Shown in pieces: positions 8,263 through 17,909 of a stretch of 64,000 bases of DNA. A program made the position numbers and the translations under genes. Source of the stretch: Paenibacillus humicola. Its GTDB lineage: Bacteria; Bacillota; Bacilli; Paenibacillales; Paenibacillaceae. The notes under the pieces are model-generated. The model did not search any database, was not told the origin of the DNA, and was given only the letters and a program-made list of their open reading frames with translations. The first letter of the stretch is position 1. Every line of letters starts with the position of its first letter. Where the stretch lies: NCBI RefSeq assembly GCF_028826105.1, contig NZ_JAQGPL010000001.1, positions 2,196,501 to 2,260,500 of the forward strand, given 5' to 3'.

Positions 8263-8607
8263 TTATTGGAATGTGCGCTGCGCTTGCGCTTGTGCCTGTG
8301 CCTGAGCGGCGTTCAATGCGCTGAAATGCGCCTGTTCGAGCTGGATCGTCTGCTCCAGCTGTCTGCACATTTGCGCCACCTGCTGCATTTGGTGCATGGC
8401 GATTTGATGGCCGTGCAGCGCCTGCTGGATGATTTGAACCGCCTGCTGCTCGCGTTTGGAAATTTCCTCGAGCTGAAGCGCGTTTTGCTGCTCCTGCTGC
8501 AGCATTTGCTGGTACATGTTGGTTGCCTGCTGCGTTTGGTTCATCAGTTGGCCGATAATTTGCTCGCACTGCGCAAGCTGCTGCGAATAGCTGTTTTGGT
8601 TGTACAT
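8263..8607 (-). CDS. Gln-rich small protein of unknown function
   Basis: A 114-residue protein with very high glutamine content, many Met and His, and an AQAQAQAQAQ run near the C-terminus. Heptad-like spacing of hydrophobic residues suggests a coiled coil over most of the length. There is no signal peptide or membrane segment. The ATG at 8607 follows AGGAGG at good spacing, so it is very likely translated. Composition resembles small Gln-rich proteins of spore formers, such as coat or other structural proteins, but no family is recognised and no function is assigned. Confidence 0.75.
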   Translation of the reverse strand: MYNQNSYSQQLAQCEQIIGQLMNQTQQATNMYQQMLQQEQQNALQLEEISKREQQAVQIIQQALHGHQIAMHQMQQVAQMCRQLEQTIQLEQAHFSALNAAQAQAQAQAQRTFQ

Positions 8608-8718
8608 ACGTTCCTCCTGAAAACGAGTTGTTGGTTCTTACGCGAACTATTGTCACACGCCGGAAACGAAATTATGCATGGATTTTCCAAAAAAATGCGT
8701 ATTTTTTCCTTTTCTCCT

Positions 8719-10680
8719 TCAGACGCCGTACTTGCTGCGGTAATGGGCCAGTGCCAGCAGCGGCCAGACGAGCGGGTAGCTTTCGTAGCGGGTATACATT
8801 TGGCCGGGCAGCGCGCCGCCTGTCGGATAACGCGCCGCGGGTCCGTCCGTTCCGACGTTCCGCAGCAGGTAATCGGCGGCCTTGCGGGCCGACTCGTCCG
8901 GGCGGTCCTGAACGGCGACCAGCGCATCGAGCGCCCAGGCGGTTTGCGTCACGGTGGACAGCGGCAGCTGCACGAACCGTTTGACGCGGTCGCTGACGCA
9001 CGATTCGCCGAAGCCGCCGTCGTCGTGCTGGATATAGCGGAGCCATTCGGCCGCCTTCCGGATTTGCGGATGACGCGGATTTTCGCCGACGGCGATCAGT
9101 CCGGTCAAAGCGGCCCACGTGCCGTACAGGTAGCAGACGCCCCATCTCCCGTACCACGATCCGTTCGGCTCCTGATTCAGGTAAAGCCAGTCCGCCGCTC
9201 TGCGGATAAAAGGAAGGCGGACCGTAAGCCCGGCCGTCCCGCCCAAATATTCCAGCGCTCTGCCGGTCAAATCGGCGGAGGACGGATCGGCCGCCGCATC
9301 TCCCGCTCCGTCCAGCGGCAGCCATTTCACCAAAGGGCTGTCGCAGTTCCGTTCGAACGCGCCCCATCCTCCGTCGTCGTTCTGCAGGGCGAGCAGCCAC
9401 TGCAGCCCGCGGTTGTGCGCCTCTTCGCCGGCCGGCGAGCCGCGGAGGCCGGCGATCGCCCGAAGCGCCGCAGACGTGTCGTCCACGTCGGGATTGATCG
9501 TATTGCAGTCGGAGAAGCCCCAACCGCCCGGAACGGCGCCGGGAGCCTGCAGCTTCCAGTCGCCTGTTCTTGTATGCTGCCTGGCGAGTAAATAACGGCC
9601 GGCACCCTGTATCGCGGGATGGGCGGCGGGAAGACCGGCCTTCTGCAGCGCATGACTGATCAGCGCCGTGTCCCATACGGTCGAGGTTGCATTTTGCAGC
9701 GTCGTTTGACCATTATTCCGGTCGGTTATGAGAAAAGATTCAAGACCCGCGGCAGCGTTTGCGATAACAGGGTGCTTCGGGGAAAATCCGGCGGACAGCA
9801 GCGCGTAAACCATCAGGACGGTGGCCGTCGTGTAGCTGTACAGCGTGCCGGACGGCTCCAGCCGGTCCAGCATATACCGGACGGCGCGTTCCGCCGCCTG
9901 CCGGCGGAGCCGTCCGGTCAGCCGTCCGGGCGGATGTTGCATCTGGCCGCCGGCATCATCTTCCGGGCGGAAAGCTTGCGCGCCGCGCCCGATGCCGCCC
10001 GGATGCGGAAGACTGCCGCCCGCCATCAGCCGGCGGTCGAAATGCCGCGCCCATTCGGCATCCGCGCGGAATGCGGGATCGCCGCCGGGCGGCCGGGAGA
10101 AGGCGGCTTCCGCCGGAAACCGTTCCGGCCCGAAAACCGGCTTGCAGTCGCCGAGCAGCAGCATCGGCGCCATATGGACGCGGGCATAGCCGGAAAACAG
10201 ATGGAAATGCACCGGCGACGAAACCGGCAGCAGCAGGAGCGTAATCGGCACCGGAAACCATTTCGGCCAAGGATACCGCCCGTTCACGGCGAGCAGAAAC
10301 TTCGTCATCAGGCTGTCGATTCGTTTGCGGCCGCCGAGTTCCGCGAACGCCTCGCCTGCCCGGCGGACGACCGATCCCGAATCGTAGCCGGCCGCAAGCA
10401 GGGCGTAATAATTTTCGGCCGTCGCGGAAGCGTGGCCGCCCGGTTCGTCCGGATAGACGGTCCACCAGCCTTCCGGCCGCTGATTCGCGGCGATCCGCTC
10501 GCAGAGCCGGCGTACGGTGCCGGCCCGCTCCGGAAAAACCGCGGTAAACAGCAGGACAACCGCGGCATCCGTCGTCGATCCCTCCTCGAAGAAGCCGAGA
10601 CGCCAGCTGCCGTCGGCGCTTTGCAGCGTCAACAGCCTGCGGGTCAGGAAGGCGATTCCGTCATTTAGCCGGCCGGTCAT
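8719..10680 (-). CDS. sqhC: Squalene-hopene/tetraprenyl-beta-curcumene cyclase family protein (sporulenol synthase-like)
   Basis: A 653-residue class II terpene cyclase. The catalytic acid motif DXDD is present as DVDDT at residues 398-402. Several QW repeats are visible: DGSWRLGFF near residue 23, NDDGGWGAF, EPNGSWYGRWG and HDDGGFGES. The segment SGTLYSYTTATVLMVYALL resembles the Bacillus SqhC/sporulenol synthase branch more than bacterial hopene synthases. The product would be a C30 or C35 polycyclic terpenoid of the membrane or spore, made at the membrane face. ATG 10680 lies inside the upstream small membrane gene (20-bp overlap), suggesting coupled translation. Confidence 0.85.
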   Translation of the reverse strand: MTGRLNDGIAFLTRRLLTLQSADGSWRLGFFEEGSTTDAAVVLLFTAVFPERAGTVRRLCERIAANQRPEGWWTVYPDEPGGHASATAENYYALLAAGYDSGSVVRRAGEAFAELGGRKRIDSLMTKFLLAVNGRYPWPKWFPVPITLLLLPVSSPVHFHLFSGYARVHMAPMLLLGDCKPVFGPERFPAEAAFSRPPGGDPAFRADAEWARHFDRRLMAGGSLPHPGGIGRGAQAFRPEDDAGGQMQHPPGRLTGRLRRQAAERAVRYMLDRLEPSGTLYSYTTATVLMVYALLSAGFSPKHPVIANAAAGLESFLITDRNNGQTTLQNATSTVWDTALISHALQKAGLPAAHPAIQGAGRYLLARQHTRTGDWKLQAPGAVPGGWGFSDCNTINPDVDDTSAALRAIAGLRGSPAGEEAHNRGLQWLLALQNDDGGWGAFERNCDSPLVKWLPLDGAGDAAADPSSADLTGRALEYLGGTAGLTVRLPFIRRAADWLYLNQEPNGSWYGRWGVCYLYGTWAALTGLIAVGENPRHPQIRKAAEWLRYIQHDDGGFGESCVSDRVKRFVQLPLSTVTQTAWALDALVAVQDRPDESARKAADYLLRNVGTDGPAARYPTGGALPGQMYTRYESYPLVWPLLALAHYRSKYGV

Positions 10681-10855
10681 TGGACTTGTCGCTTCGCAAA
10701 AATTTCGGCAAAATAAAAAACGGCAGCGGGTACGCATCCGACAGGCCGTTGATGTCGATCCATGCATAAATGAGCAGGAACGGCAGCAGGCCGATCGCCA
10801 GCAGGGCGATCACGAGCCCGAAGGAGAACGACAAAAGCATTTTGCTGACGGTCAT
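10661..10855 (-). CDS. Putative small membrane protein upstream of the terpene cyclase
   Basis: About 64 residues with one or two hydrophobic stretches (LLSFSFGLVIALLAIGLLPFLLIYAW) and a charged C-terminal tail. ATG 10855 is preceded by GGAG at ~10 nt; TTG 10861 is an alternative start. The 3' end overlaps the cyclase start by 20 bp, so the two genes are probably one operon. The protein may help dock or regulate the cyclase at the membrane; that is inference from position only. No known family is recognised. Confidence 0.6.
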   Translation of the reverse strand: MTVSKMLLSFSFGLVIALLAIGLLPFLLIYAWIDINGLSDAYPLPFFILPKFLRSDKSNDRPAK

Positions 10856-10869
10856 CGACAACCATCTCC

Positions 10870-11399
10870 ATTTCTCATCATTACAACCCCTCTGCTATAT
10901 CCCTATGCCGGAAACGTCCTCCGATATGTAAAACTTACGAAAATCGGGCGGGTGCGGAGAACGAAAGCCGCCCCCTTCGCCGAATGATCGGCAAAAGGTG
11001 GAGGCTGCATACTGGGATCGCGCATTTTAGAGAGGAATTAGGTCAACGGTTAATAACGGTCCAAGATCATCTGCGTTTTCAGCTCGTCCGTCGGCAGAAA
11101 CCAGCCCTGCTGCGTCAGCTCCGTCTGAAGCTGAGTCTTGAGGCTCGACGCGTCCGTGCGCGAATCGGTCTTGAACGACGCTTCGACAATGTAATCGCAG
11201 CCGCTGCCCGATTGCTGGATAATAGGTTATACCTCGATGTCGATTCCGCTGCCGTGCCAGGTGCCGCTCCAGCGCATCGAGGATGTGATGGCGGTTCAGG
11301 TCCGCACATTCATCGAATATATGCGAAGGGCTTGCGCCGAAGCGGGCGGAACGGAGGAATAACGCAGAGCGGCCGTCCGGCCGCGCGAAAGGAGAACGG
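10870..11399. other. Intergenic region with two short candidate ORFs
   Basis: No full-size gene is convincing here. A plus-strand ORF at 11237-11362 (ATG, 41 residues, with VPLQRIEDVMAVQVRTF) looks protein-like but has a weak ribosome site. A minus-strand frame at 11050-11226 reads like a protein (CDYIVEASFKTDSRTDASSL, later GWFLPTDELKTQ) but has no canonical start codon, only ATT 11223 behind GAGGT. Both may be remnants of decayed genes. Confidence 0.4.
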
Positions 11400-11795
11400 A
11401 TGACAATGGCATACGGGTTCAAAATCAAACGAATCTACGAAGCGCCGGACAGCGGCGACGGCAAACGCGTCCTGGTGGACCGGATTTGGCCGCGGGGCGT
11501 GACGAAGGAAAAGGCGCAGCTGGACGACTGGATGAAGGCGATTGCTCCAAGCGGCGAGCTTTGCAAGTGGTTCGGGCACAAGCCGGACAGGTTTGAGGAA
11601 TTTTCCCGCCGGTACGAAGCGGAATTGGCCGGAGGAACCGCAGCGGACAACGTGGAATGGCTGCTCGCGCGGGCCGGCGAAGGACCGGTCACCCTGCTGT
11701 ACGCCGCAAGGGACGAAGAGCATAATCAAGCCGTCGTCCTGAAGCGGTTTTTGGAAGCGGCGAAGGAATCGAAGCGTGACAATGGACGCGATTGA
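11400..11795 (+). CDS. DUF488 family protein (YeaO-like)
   Basis: A 131-residue protein with the DUF488 signature: the N-terminal block KRIYEAP, then RVLVDRIWPRGV, LDDWMKAIAPS, ELCKWFGHKPDRFEEF and the C-terminal VTLLYAARDEEHNQA. The family is widespread and of unknown biochemical function. ATG 11400 has AAAGGAG five bases upstream; ATG 11406 is an in-frame alternative. It appears to be a single-gene unit, because a promoter-like sequence follows at its 3' end for the next gene. Confidence 0.85.
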   Translation: MTMAYGFKIKRIYEAPDSGDGKRVLVDRIWPRGVTKEKAQLDDWMKAIAPSGELCKWFGHKPDRFEEFSRRYEAELAGGTAADNVEWLLARAGEGPVTLLYAARDEEHNQAVVLKRFLEAAKESKRDNGRD

Positions 11796-11803
11796 TTTAT
11801 AAT
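11776..11803 (+). promoter_or_regulatory. Sigma-A-type promoter for the NAD(P)-binding protein gene
   Basis: GTGACA (11776-11781) and a perfect TATAAT (11798-11803) are separated by 16 bp. The gene begins at 11857. Confidence 0.55.
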
Positions 11804-11856
11804 GGAGAAATGACTAATGAACCGTAAAAAACGGCAGCGCGAAAGGCGGTACAAGC

Positions 11857-12561
11857 ATGAAGGATCCGGTTTCCCGTCCGGCAGCGAAAGCGATCAAGGT
11901 GATCATCACCGGCGTTACCGGCATGGTGGGGGAAGGCGTCCTGCACGAATGTCTGAACCATCCGGACGTGGCGGAGATTCTGGCCGTCGGCCGGAGACCG
12001 TGCGGCGTCTCCCACCCCAAGCTGACGGAAATCGTGCATGGCGATTTTTTCGATTTGCGTTCGATCGCTTCAAGGCTGACGCCGTACGACGCCTGCTTTT
12101 TCTGCCTGGGCGTATCCTCTGTCGGCATGAAGGAGGAAGCGTATAAACGGGTCACCTACGACCTGACGATGCATATGGCGGAGCTGCTCGCGGAGTTTAA
12201 TCCGGACATGACGTTCGTCTATGTCACCGGCCAAGGGACGGACAGCACGGAGCGGGGCCGCAGCATGTGGGCGAGGGTGAAGGGCAGGACGGAAAACGAC
12301 CTGCTGAAGCTGCCGTTCAAAGCGGTGTATATGTTCCGTCCCGGCTATATGCATCCGACCAAGGGCCTGAACAATACGATCCGCTATTATGCTTTTATTA
12401 CCTGGATGTATCCGGTATTGCGGAGGCTGTGGCCGAACCGGATTTTGACCCTGCGCGAGGTCGGCATCGCGATGATCCATGCCGCTCAGTACGGATACAG
12501 CCGGCCTGTGCTGGAGCCTCCCGACATCGCAAGGCTGGCGGGAACGCAAGCGACGGGGTGA
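11857..12561 (+). CDS. NAD(P)-binding Rossmann-fold protein (atypical SDR, NmrA/HIM1-like)
   Basis: A 234-residue protein with an N-terminal nucleotide-binding motif, IITGVTGMVGEGVL (residues ~16-30), followed by VGRRP. Middle motifs CFFCLGVSS and FVYVTGQGTDS correspond to the central strands of an extended/atypical SDR without a classical catalytic YxxxK in its usual context. Related proteins are annotated as NAD-dependent epimerases or oxidoreductases with unknown substrates. It ends 8 bp before the response regulator start, so the two may be co-transcribed. Confidence 0.75.
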   Translation: MKDPVSRPAAKAIKVIITGVTGMVGEGVLHECLNHPDVAEILAVGRRPCGVSHPKLTEIVHGDFFDLRSIASRLTPYDACFFCLGVSSVGMKEEAYKRVTYDLTMHMAELLAEFNPDMTFVYVTGQGTDSTERGRSMWARVKGRTENDLLKLPFKAVYMFRPGYMHPTKGLNNTIRYYAFITWMYPVLRRLWPNRILTLREVGIAMIHAAQYGYSRPVLEPPDIARLAGTQATG

Positions 12562-12569
12562 CGGAAACG

Positions 12570-13271
<702 letters not shown>

Positions 13272-13323
13272 CGCCGGAACCGGTCCGGAGCATGGCATGA
13301 ACCGCATGATAAGCCCGAAAGTG

Positions 13324-13342
13324 CGCTTGAAGACTTCAAGCG
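13324..13342. promoter_or_regulatory. 19-bp perfect inverted repeat (9-bp arms, 1-nt centre)
   Basis: CGCTTGAAG-A-CTTCAAGCG lies in the otherwise gene-free interval 13272-13514 between the orphan regulator and the solute-binding protein gene. The one-base centre makes an operator more likely than a terminator. No other feature is clear in this interval. Confidence 0.45.
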
Positions 13343-13514
13343 TTCCTTCGGGATATTTGTCGTGCATTCGAGCTCGGAAACATCTTGGATACAACTTCGA
13401 GAACATTCGATGACATCTCCGGTTTATTTTTGTCTTGCAGCGGTCAAACGCAAGGGTTCAGCTTGTACATAGAGCCTGACGACGACCGTGACGAAGGTAC
13501 GAGGAGGATGGAGA

Positions 13515-14948
13515 ATGAAGCGAAAGAAAACCGCGGGTTTGGCGGCTGCCGGCTGCCTGATGCTTTTCGCTCTGACGGCCTGCGTAGGAAGCGGCCCGGA
13601 CGGCGGAATTGCGGGCGGCACCGGACAAAACAACCGTAACGGAACGGACGCTGCGCAGTCCGGCGGCCCGGCTCGGCAGCCGGCAGACGGAACGAAGGCG
13701 GACGGAGACGGCGCGAAAGGAACCGGCGGCAAAACGACGATCGTGTTCCAGACGTTCTGGCCCGACGAGTGGCTGGCACAGGCGGTTAAGAAATACGAAG
13801 CGGCACACCCGAACGTCGACATCAAGCTGTCGGACGTTCAAACCGACGATTCGCATTTAGAAGCGGCCATCGAAAAATTTACGACGACGATGAATACGGC
13901 GATGCTCTCCGGCAGCGGACCGGATCTGCTGGAAATGGACCTGCTGCCGACCGACAAATATCGGAGCCGGAACCTGCTGGTCGATTATAACGAATTGATG
14001 GACAGTGATCCGTCCTTCGAGAAGGACGATTATTTCGGCAACATTTTGAAGGGCGCGCAGGTCGGCGGCGGGCTGTACGGCATGCCGTTATCGTTTTTCC
14101 TGTACGGCCTCGCGGGCGACGAAGACAAAATCGCAAGCACCGGCGTGACCGTCGACGACAAAACGTGGACCTGGAACGATTTCATCGATGCCGCGAGCGC
14201 CATGGTGAAGCAGGGGACGCTGAAATTCGGGATTGCAAGCGATCCGGAGTCGCTGCTGACGCAGATGGTCACCGACAACTATTCGCTCTTTGTAGACGAG
14301 AAAAACCGGAAGCCCCTGTTCGATTCGGATGCTTTTACCGGCTTGATGAAGCAGGTCAAGTCGATGCTGGACGAAGGCGTGATCAAGACGGGCAACGCCA
14401 TCGGCCGCACGGATGCGTACTTCAGGCCGATCCAGATCAATTCGGCTTGGGACGATCTCGTATCGCTGCGGGAAATCGGCGAGCATACGAAGCTGTACGT
14501 CAAGCCGCATGCGGCCGGAACGGACGCCGGCGGCTATTTCCGGACGTACCGGACGATCGGCATGAACGCCGCGTCCAAGGTCAAGCCGGAGGCGTGGGCG
14601 TTTGTCAAGTATTTGATGTCGGACGAGCTGCCGCGAAAACCGGAATCCGCCGGTTTTCCGATCAATAAGAAGCTGTTCGAGGATCAGCTGCAGCAGCTGC
14701 AGCAGGAGGGCACTGTGCAGGCTTACAAGGAAGGCCCGCTTCACGGCCAGGCGATTCCGGTCGACGACACCATGCTGGAGCAGCTGAAAAGCGATGTGAC
14801 CGGGGCGACGCATGCCGTGTCGTACCAGTCCTCGCAAATCGAGGATATCATCTTGGACGAATCCGCAGCCTTTTTCAGCGGGCAAAAATCGGCCGAGGAC
14901 GTCGCGAAGCTGATCCAGAACCGCGCGGAGACGTATCTCAATGAGTAG
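13515..14948 (+). CDS. Extracellular solute-binding lipoprotein (carbohydrate ABC importer, family 1)
   Basis: A 477-residue protein with a lipoprotein signal peptide: charged MKRKK, hydrophobic core, lipobox LTAC (Cys23), then a Gly/Asp-rich linker. The mature part reads as a family 1 sugar-binding protein (FQTFWPDEWLAQAVKKYEAAHPNVDIKL, GLYGMPLSFFLYGLAGDEDKI, MNAASKVKPEAWAFVKYLM). It is attached to the outer face of the membrane and delivers substrate to the two permeases that follow. ATG 13515 is preceded by a GGAGGATGGAG site. The substrate cannot be told from sequence. Confidence 0.9.
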   Translation: MKRKKTAGLAAAGCLMLFALTACVGSGPDGGIAGGTGQNNRNGTDAAQSGGPARQPADGTKADGDGAKGTGGKTTIVFQTFWPDEWLAQAVKKYEAAHPNVDIKLSDVQTDDSHLEAAIEKFTTTMNTAMLSGSGPDLLEMDLLPTDKYRSRNLLVDYNELMDSDPSFEKDDYFGNILKGAQVGGGLYGMPLSFFLYGLAGDEDKIASTGVTVDDKTWTWNDFIDAASAMVKQGTLKFGIASDPESLLTQMVTDNYSLFVDEKNRKPLFDSDAFTGLMKQVKSMLDEGVIKTGNAIGRTDAYFRPIQINSAWDDLVSLREIGEHTKLYVKPHAAGTDAGGYFRTYRTIGMNAASKVKPEAWAFVKYLMSDELPRKPESAGFPINKKLFEDQLQQLQQEGTVQAYKEGPLHGQAIPVDDTMLEQLKSDVTGATHAVSYQSSQIEDIILDESAAFFSGQKSAEDVAKLIQNRAETYLNE

Positions 14949-15822
14949 GCTCCGTTTCCGGCGGCTGCGCGGGGACGGCCCGGCCGCCCTGCTGTTTCTG
15001 GCGCCGAGCGCGGCCGGCTTCGCCGTTTTCTATGCGATCCCGTTTGCGATGGGCCTCGCGTATTCGTTTACGGACCAAACGATTCACGGCTCCTTCGCCG
15101 GTCTCCGCAATTATGAGGCGCTGCTGGCAAGCGGCTCCTTCCGCAAGGCGGCGGCCAATTCGCTGCTTTTCACCGGAGCCGGAGTTCCGCTCCTGATCGC
15201 CGTGTCGCTGCTGCTCGCCCTGCTGCTGAACCGGCAAATTTGGCTGCGGAACGTGCTGCAGACCGCCTTTGTTCTGCCGCTCGTCGTTCCCGTCGCATCG
15301 GTCGTCATGATCTGGCAAATTTTTTTCGACTGGAACGGCACGCTGAATGCCTGGATGCACGCGCTCCACGGGGGGCGCACGGACTGGCTGAAATCCGACT
15401 GGTCGATGGATGTGCTGATCCTGATGTACCTCTGGAAAAATATCGGCTACGACATGATTTTGTTTCTCGCCGGGCTTCAGTCGATCCCGAAGGATTATTA
15501 CGAAACGGCGCTCATCGAAGGGGCGGGCCGGCTGCGGCGCCTGTTCCACATTACGCTCGTCTATTTGACGCCGACGATGTTTTTCGTGCTGCTGATCTCG
15601 ATCGTCAATTCGTTCAAGGTGTTCAGGGAGACGTATCTGCTCGCCGGCGATTATCCGTACGACCGGATCTATATGCTGCAGCATTACATGAACAACATGT
15701 TTGTCAACCTTGATATCCAGAAGCTGACGGCGGCGGCCGTTCTCATGGTCGGCTGCATGATCGTGCTCGCAGCCGGGCTGCTGACGGCCGAACGCCGGTT
15801 CCGGGACTTTACGGACTCATGA
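14941..15822 (+). CDS. Carbohydrate ABC transporter permease (MalF/UgpA type)
   Basis: A 293-residue permease with six predicted membrane segments. The EAA loop is visible as YYETALIEGAGRLRRLFHITLVYLTP. It starts at ATG 14941, overlapping the binding-protein stop by 8 bp, so translation is probably coupled. It forms the channel together with the permease at 15839. No cognate ATPase is present in the operon, so a shared MsmX/UgpC-type ATPase elsewhere is likely, as is common in Firmicutes. Confidence 0.9.
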   Translation: MSRLRFRRLRGDGPAALLFLAPSAAGFAVFYAIPFAMGLAYSFTDQTIHGSFAGLRNYEALLASGSFRKAAANSLLFTGAGVPLLIAVSLLLALLLNRQIWLRNVLQTAFVLPLVVPVASVVMIWQIFFDWNGTLNAWMHALHGGRTDWLKSDWSMDVLILMYLWKNIGYDMILFLAGLQSIPKDYYETALIEGAGRLRRLFHITLVYLTPTMFFVLLISIVNSFKVFRETYLLAGDYPYDRIYMLQHYMNNMFVNLDIQKLTAAAVLMVGCMIVLAAGLLTAERRFRDFTDS

Positions 15823-15838
15823 AAGGGAGGGAGCGCCG

Positions 15839-16717
15839 TTGAACAAATTGCCGCTTCTCCCCCGGCTGGCGCTGACCGCCGCGCTGGCACTGCTAGCGCT
15901 CGTCATGGCGGTGCCGGTCGTGCTGACCTTCACCAACTCGCTGATGACGGAGCGGGAAATCGGCGACAACTACGATCTGCTCGGCCAAATGACGAACGCC
16001 GCAGCGGGACACAAGGACGATTTCGTCAATTTGAAGCTGATTCCCGATTGGCTCTCCTTCGGGCAGTATGACGAGGTGCTCGTTCAGACGCCGAAATTTC
16101 TGCATATGTACTGGAATTCGGCGGGGATGGTCGCGCCGATCATCGCGGGCCAGACGGCAGCTGCATCGCTGGCGGCTTATGCGCTCTCCAAGCTGCGCTT
16201 CCGCGGGCGGGATAAGCTGTTTATGGTTTATTTGATGACGATGCTGATGCCGTTCCAGGTGACGCTCGTCCCGAACTATATGGTCATCGAACGGCTGGGG
16301 CTCATGAACTCGGAGGCGGCAATCGTGCTGCCGGGCATATTCGGCGCCTTCGGCGTCTTTATGCTGCGCCAGTTTATGACCGGCATCCCCTATACGTACA
16401 TGGAAGCGGCCAAAATCGACGGAGCGGGCCATCTGACGATTTTCACCCGCGTCATTCTTCCGCTCGTGAAGCCCGGTATCGCCGCCCTCACGGTGCTGCT
16501 GTTCGCCGATTATTGGAACATGGTCGAGCAGCCGCTCATTTTCCTGCAGGATGCCGCGAAGCAGCCGCTGTCGATCTATTTGGCGCAAATCAACCAGGAT
16601 GCGCGCGGCGTGGGGTTCGCCGCTTCCGTGCTGTATATGACCCCGATGGTGCTGCTGTTCCTGTATGCCGAATCGTATTTTATCGAAGGGATCCAGCTGT
16701 CCGGGATCAAAGGGTAG
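15839..16717 (+). CDS. Carbohydrate ABC transporter permease (MalG/UgpE type)
   Basis: A 292-residue permease with N-terminal membrane segment, a long first external loop, and EAA loop PYTYMEAAKIDGAGHLTIFTRVILPLVKP. TTG 15839 was chosen because GGGAGGGAG lies just upstream. It is the second membrane subunit of the importer. The adaptor gene follows after only 25 bp, which places an HlyD-like protein in the same transcript. Confidence 0.9.
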   Translation: MNKLPLLPRLALTAALALLALVMAVPVVLTFTNSLMTEREIGDNYDLLGQMTNAAAGHKDDFVNLKLIPDWLSFGQYDEVLVQTPKFLHMYWNSAGMVAPIIAGQTAAASLAAYALSKLRFRGRDKLFMVYLMTMLMPFQVTLVPNYMVIERLGLMNSEAAIVLPGIFGAFGVFMLRQFMTGIPYTYMEAAKIDGAGHLTIFTRVILPLVKPGIAALTVLLFADYWNMVEQPLIFLQDAAKQPLSIYLAQINQDARGVGFAASVLYMTPMVLLFLYAESYFIEGIQLSGIKG

Positions 16718-16742
16718 CTTGGCGTTAGGAGGGAATACCGAA

Positions 16743-17882
16743 TTGGAAGTACCGACATCAGAGCAGCGCCGGGCAGGCAGGAAACGAACCGTTCGCCTGC
16801 TGGCTGTCTTGTTTTTCGCTCTCCTCGGCGGCTTCACCCTGCTCAGCAACACCCTGCTGACGATGACGCTGCCGAAGGTAGCGGCCGTAACGGCAGGCAG
16901 CGGTTCGCTTCTCCATACGTTCCAGGGCAGCGCGACCGTCGCGCCCGGAGATGAGGCGATGCTGACGAATCCCGCCGGCTGGAAGGTGACGAAGGTGCTG
17001 GTGAAGAAGGGGGACCGCGTCCGTAAAGGCCAGACGCTGGTCGAATACGACGGCGGCGAGGCGCAGCAGCGGTTTGTGGATGCGCAGGATGCGCTGAAGA
17101 AGCTGAAGCTGTCGATCGGCGGCCTGCAGGACGCGTATATTCAGGCTTCTCACGACAACGATCCCGCAGCGGTCAAGAGCGCCGCCGACACGCTCGAAAG
17201 CGCAAAAATCGATCTCGATACGCAGGAGCGGCACCTCGGCGAAATGCAGAAGCAGCTTGAGGAAGGGAGCCGGCTGACCGCCCCTTTCGACGGAATCGTG
17301 ACGGAGGTCCATGCGCAGGAAGGGCTCGCCGCAGCCGGCGAACCGGATATCCGCCTTGCCGACCTGGCCGGCGGTTTTCAAATCGCGCTTCAAATTCCGG
17401 CTGAGCTTGCGGACATGCTGAACGCCGGCGAAAGCCTGGATGTTCAAATTTCCGATCCGGATGCCCGGACGGTTAAAGGTCCAATCGCCGGCATCGAATA
17501 TAACGGTGCATCGGACGACTCGTCCGGGGGCGAACCGGAGGGCGGTCAGCCGGCTGCCGCGACCGGCCGGCTGCTCGTCCGTTTGGCGGACAAGACGCTG
17601 AAAGGCGGCGAACGGGCCCGGGTATCGATCTCGAAATCGAAGAGCTCCGATGCGCAGCTCGTGCCGATCGGCGCCATCCGGCACGACGGCGAAGACGCCT
17701 ACGTGCTGACGGTCGAGGAGCGGCAGGGACCGCTTGGCAACGCGTATTACGCCGTCCGTATGCCGGTTACGGTCGTCGACGAGAATGAGGCGGAGGCCGC
17801 CGTCACCGGCTTGTTCGATCAGCAGCAAATCATTACGGAGAGCAGCGAGCCGATAATGGACGGCAGCCGGGTAAGATTGTGA
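16743..17882 (+). CDS. HlyD/RND-type membrane fusion (periplasmic adaptor-like) protein
   Basis: A 379-residue protein with one N-terminal membrane anchor (residues ~20-42), a lipoyl-like half (GWKVTKVLVKKGDRVRKGQTLV), a helical hairpin (~105-175), the second lipoyl half (DGIVTEVHAQEGLAAAGEPDIRLADL) and a beta-barrel region. TTG 16743 follows AGGAGGG at 9 bp. Adaptors of this type normally work with an exporter such as MacB, but none is adjacent. Here it lies between an importer and a two-component system. It may sense or modulate transport, or be left over from a lost exporter. Confidence 0.85.
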   Translation: MEVPTSEQRRAGRKRTVRLLAVLFFALLGGFTLLSNTLLTMTLPKVAAVTAGSGSLLHTFQGSATVAPGDEAMLTNPAGWKVTKVLVKKGDRVRKGQTLVEYDGGEAQQRFVDAQDALKKLKLSIGGLQDAYIQASHDNDPAAVKSAADTLESAKIDLDTQERHLGEMQKQLEEGSRLTAPFDGIVTEVHAQEGLAAAGEPDIRLADLAGGFQIALQIPAELADMLNAGESLDVQISDPDARTVKGPIAGIEYNGASDDSSGGEPEGGQPAAATGRLLVRLADKTLKGGERARVSISKSKSSDAQLVPIGAIRHDGEDAYVLTVEERQGPLGNAYYAVRMPVTVVDENEAEAAVTGLFDQQQIITESSEPIMDGSRVRL

Positions 17883-17909
17883 TTCCGAGGAGGAGGAGGA
17901 AACGATTGC

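Noticed and set aside
16665..16742. Upstream extension of the HlyD-like gene to 16665
   Set aside because: It would overlap the permease gene by over 50 bp, while TTG 16743 has an AGGAGGG site at proper distance.
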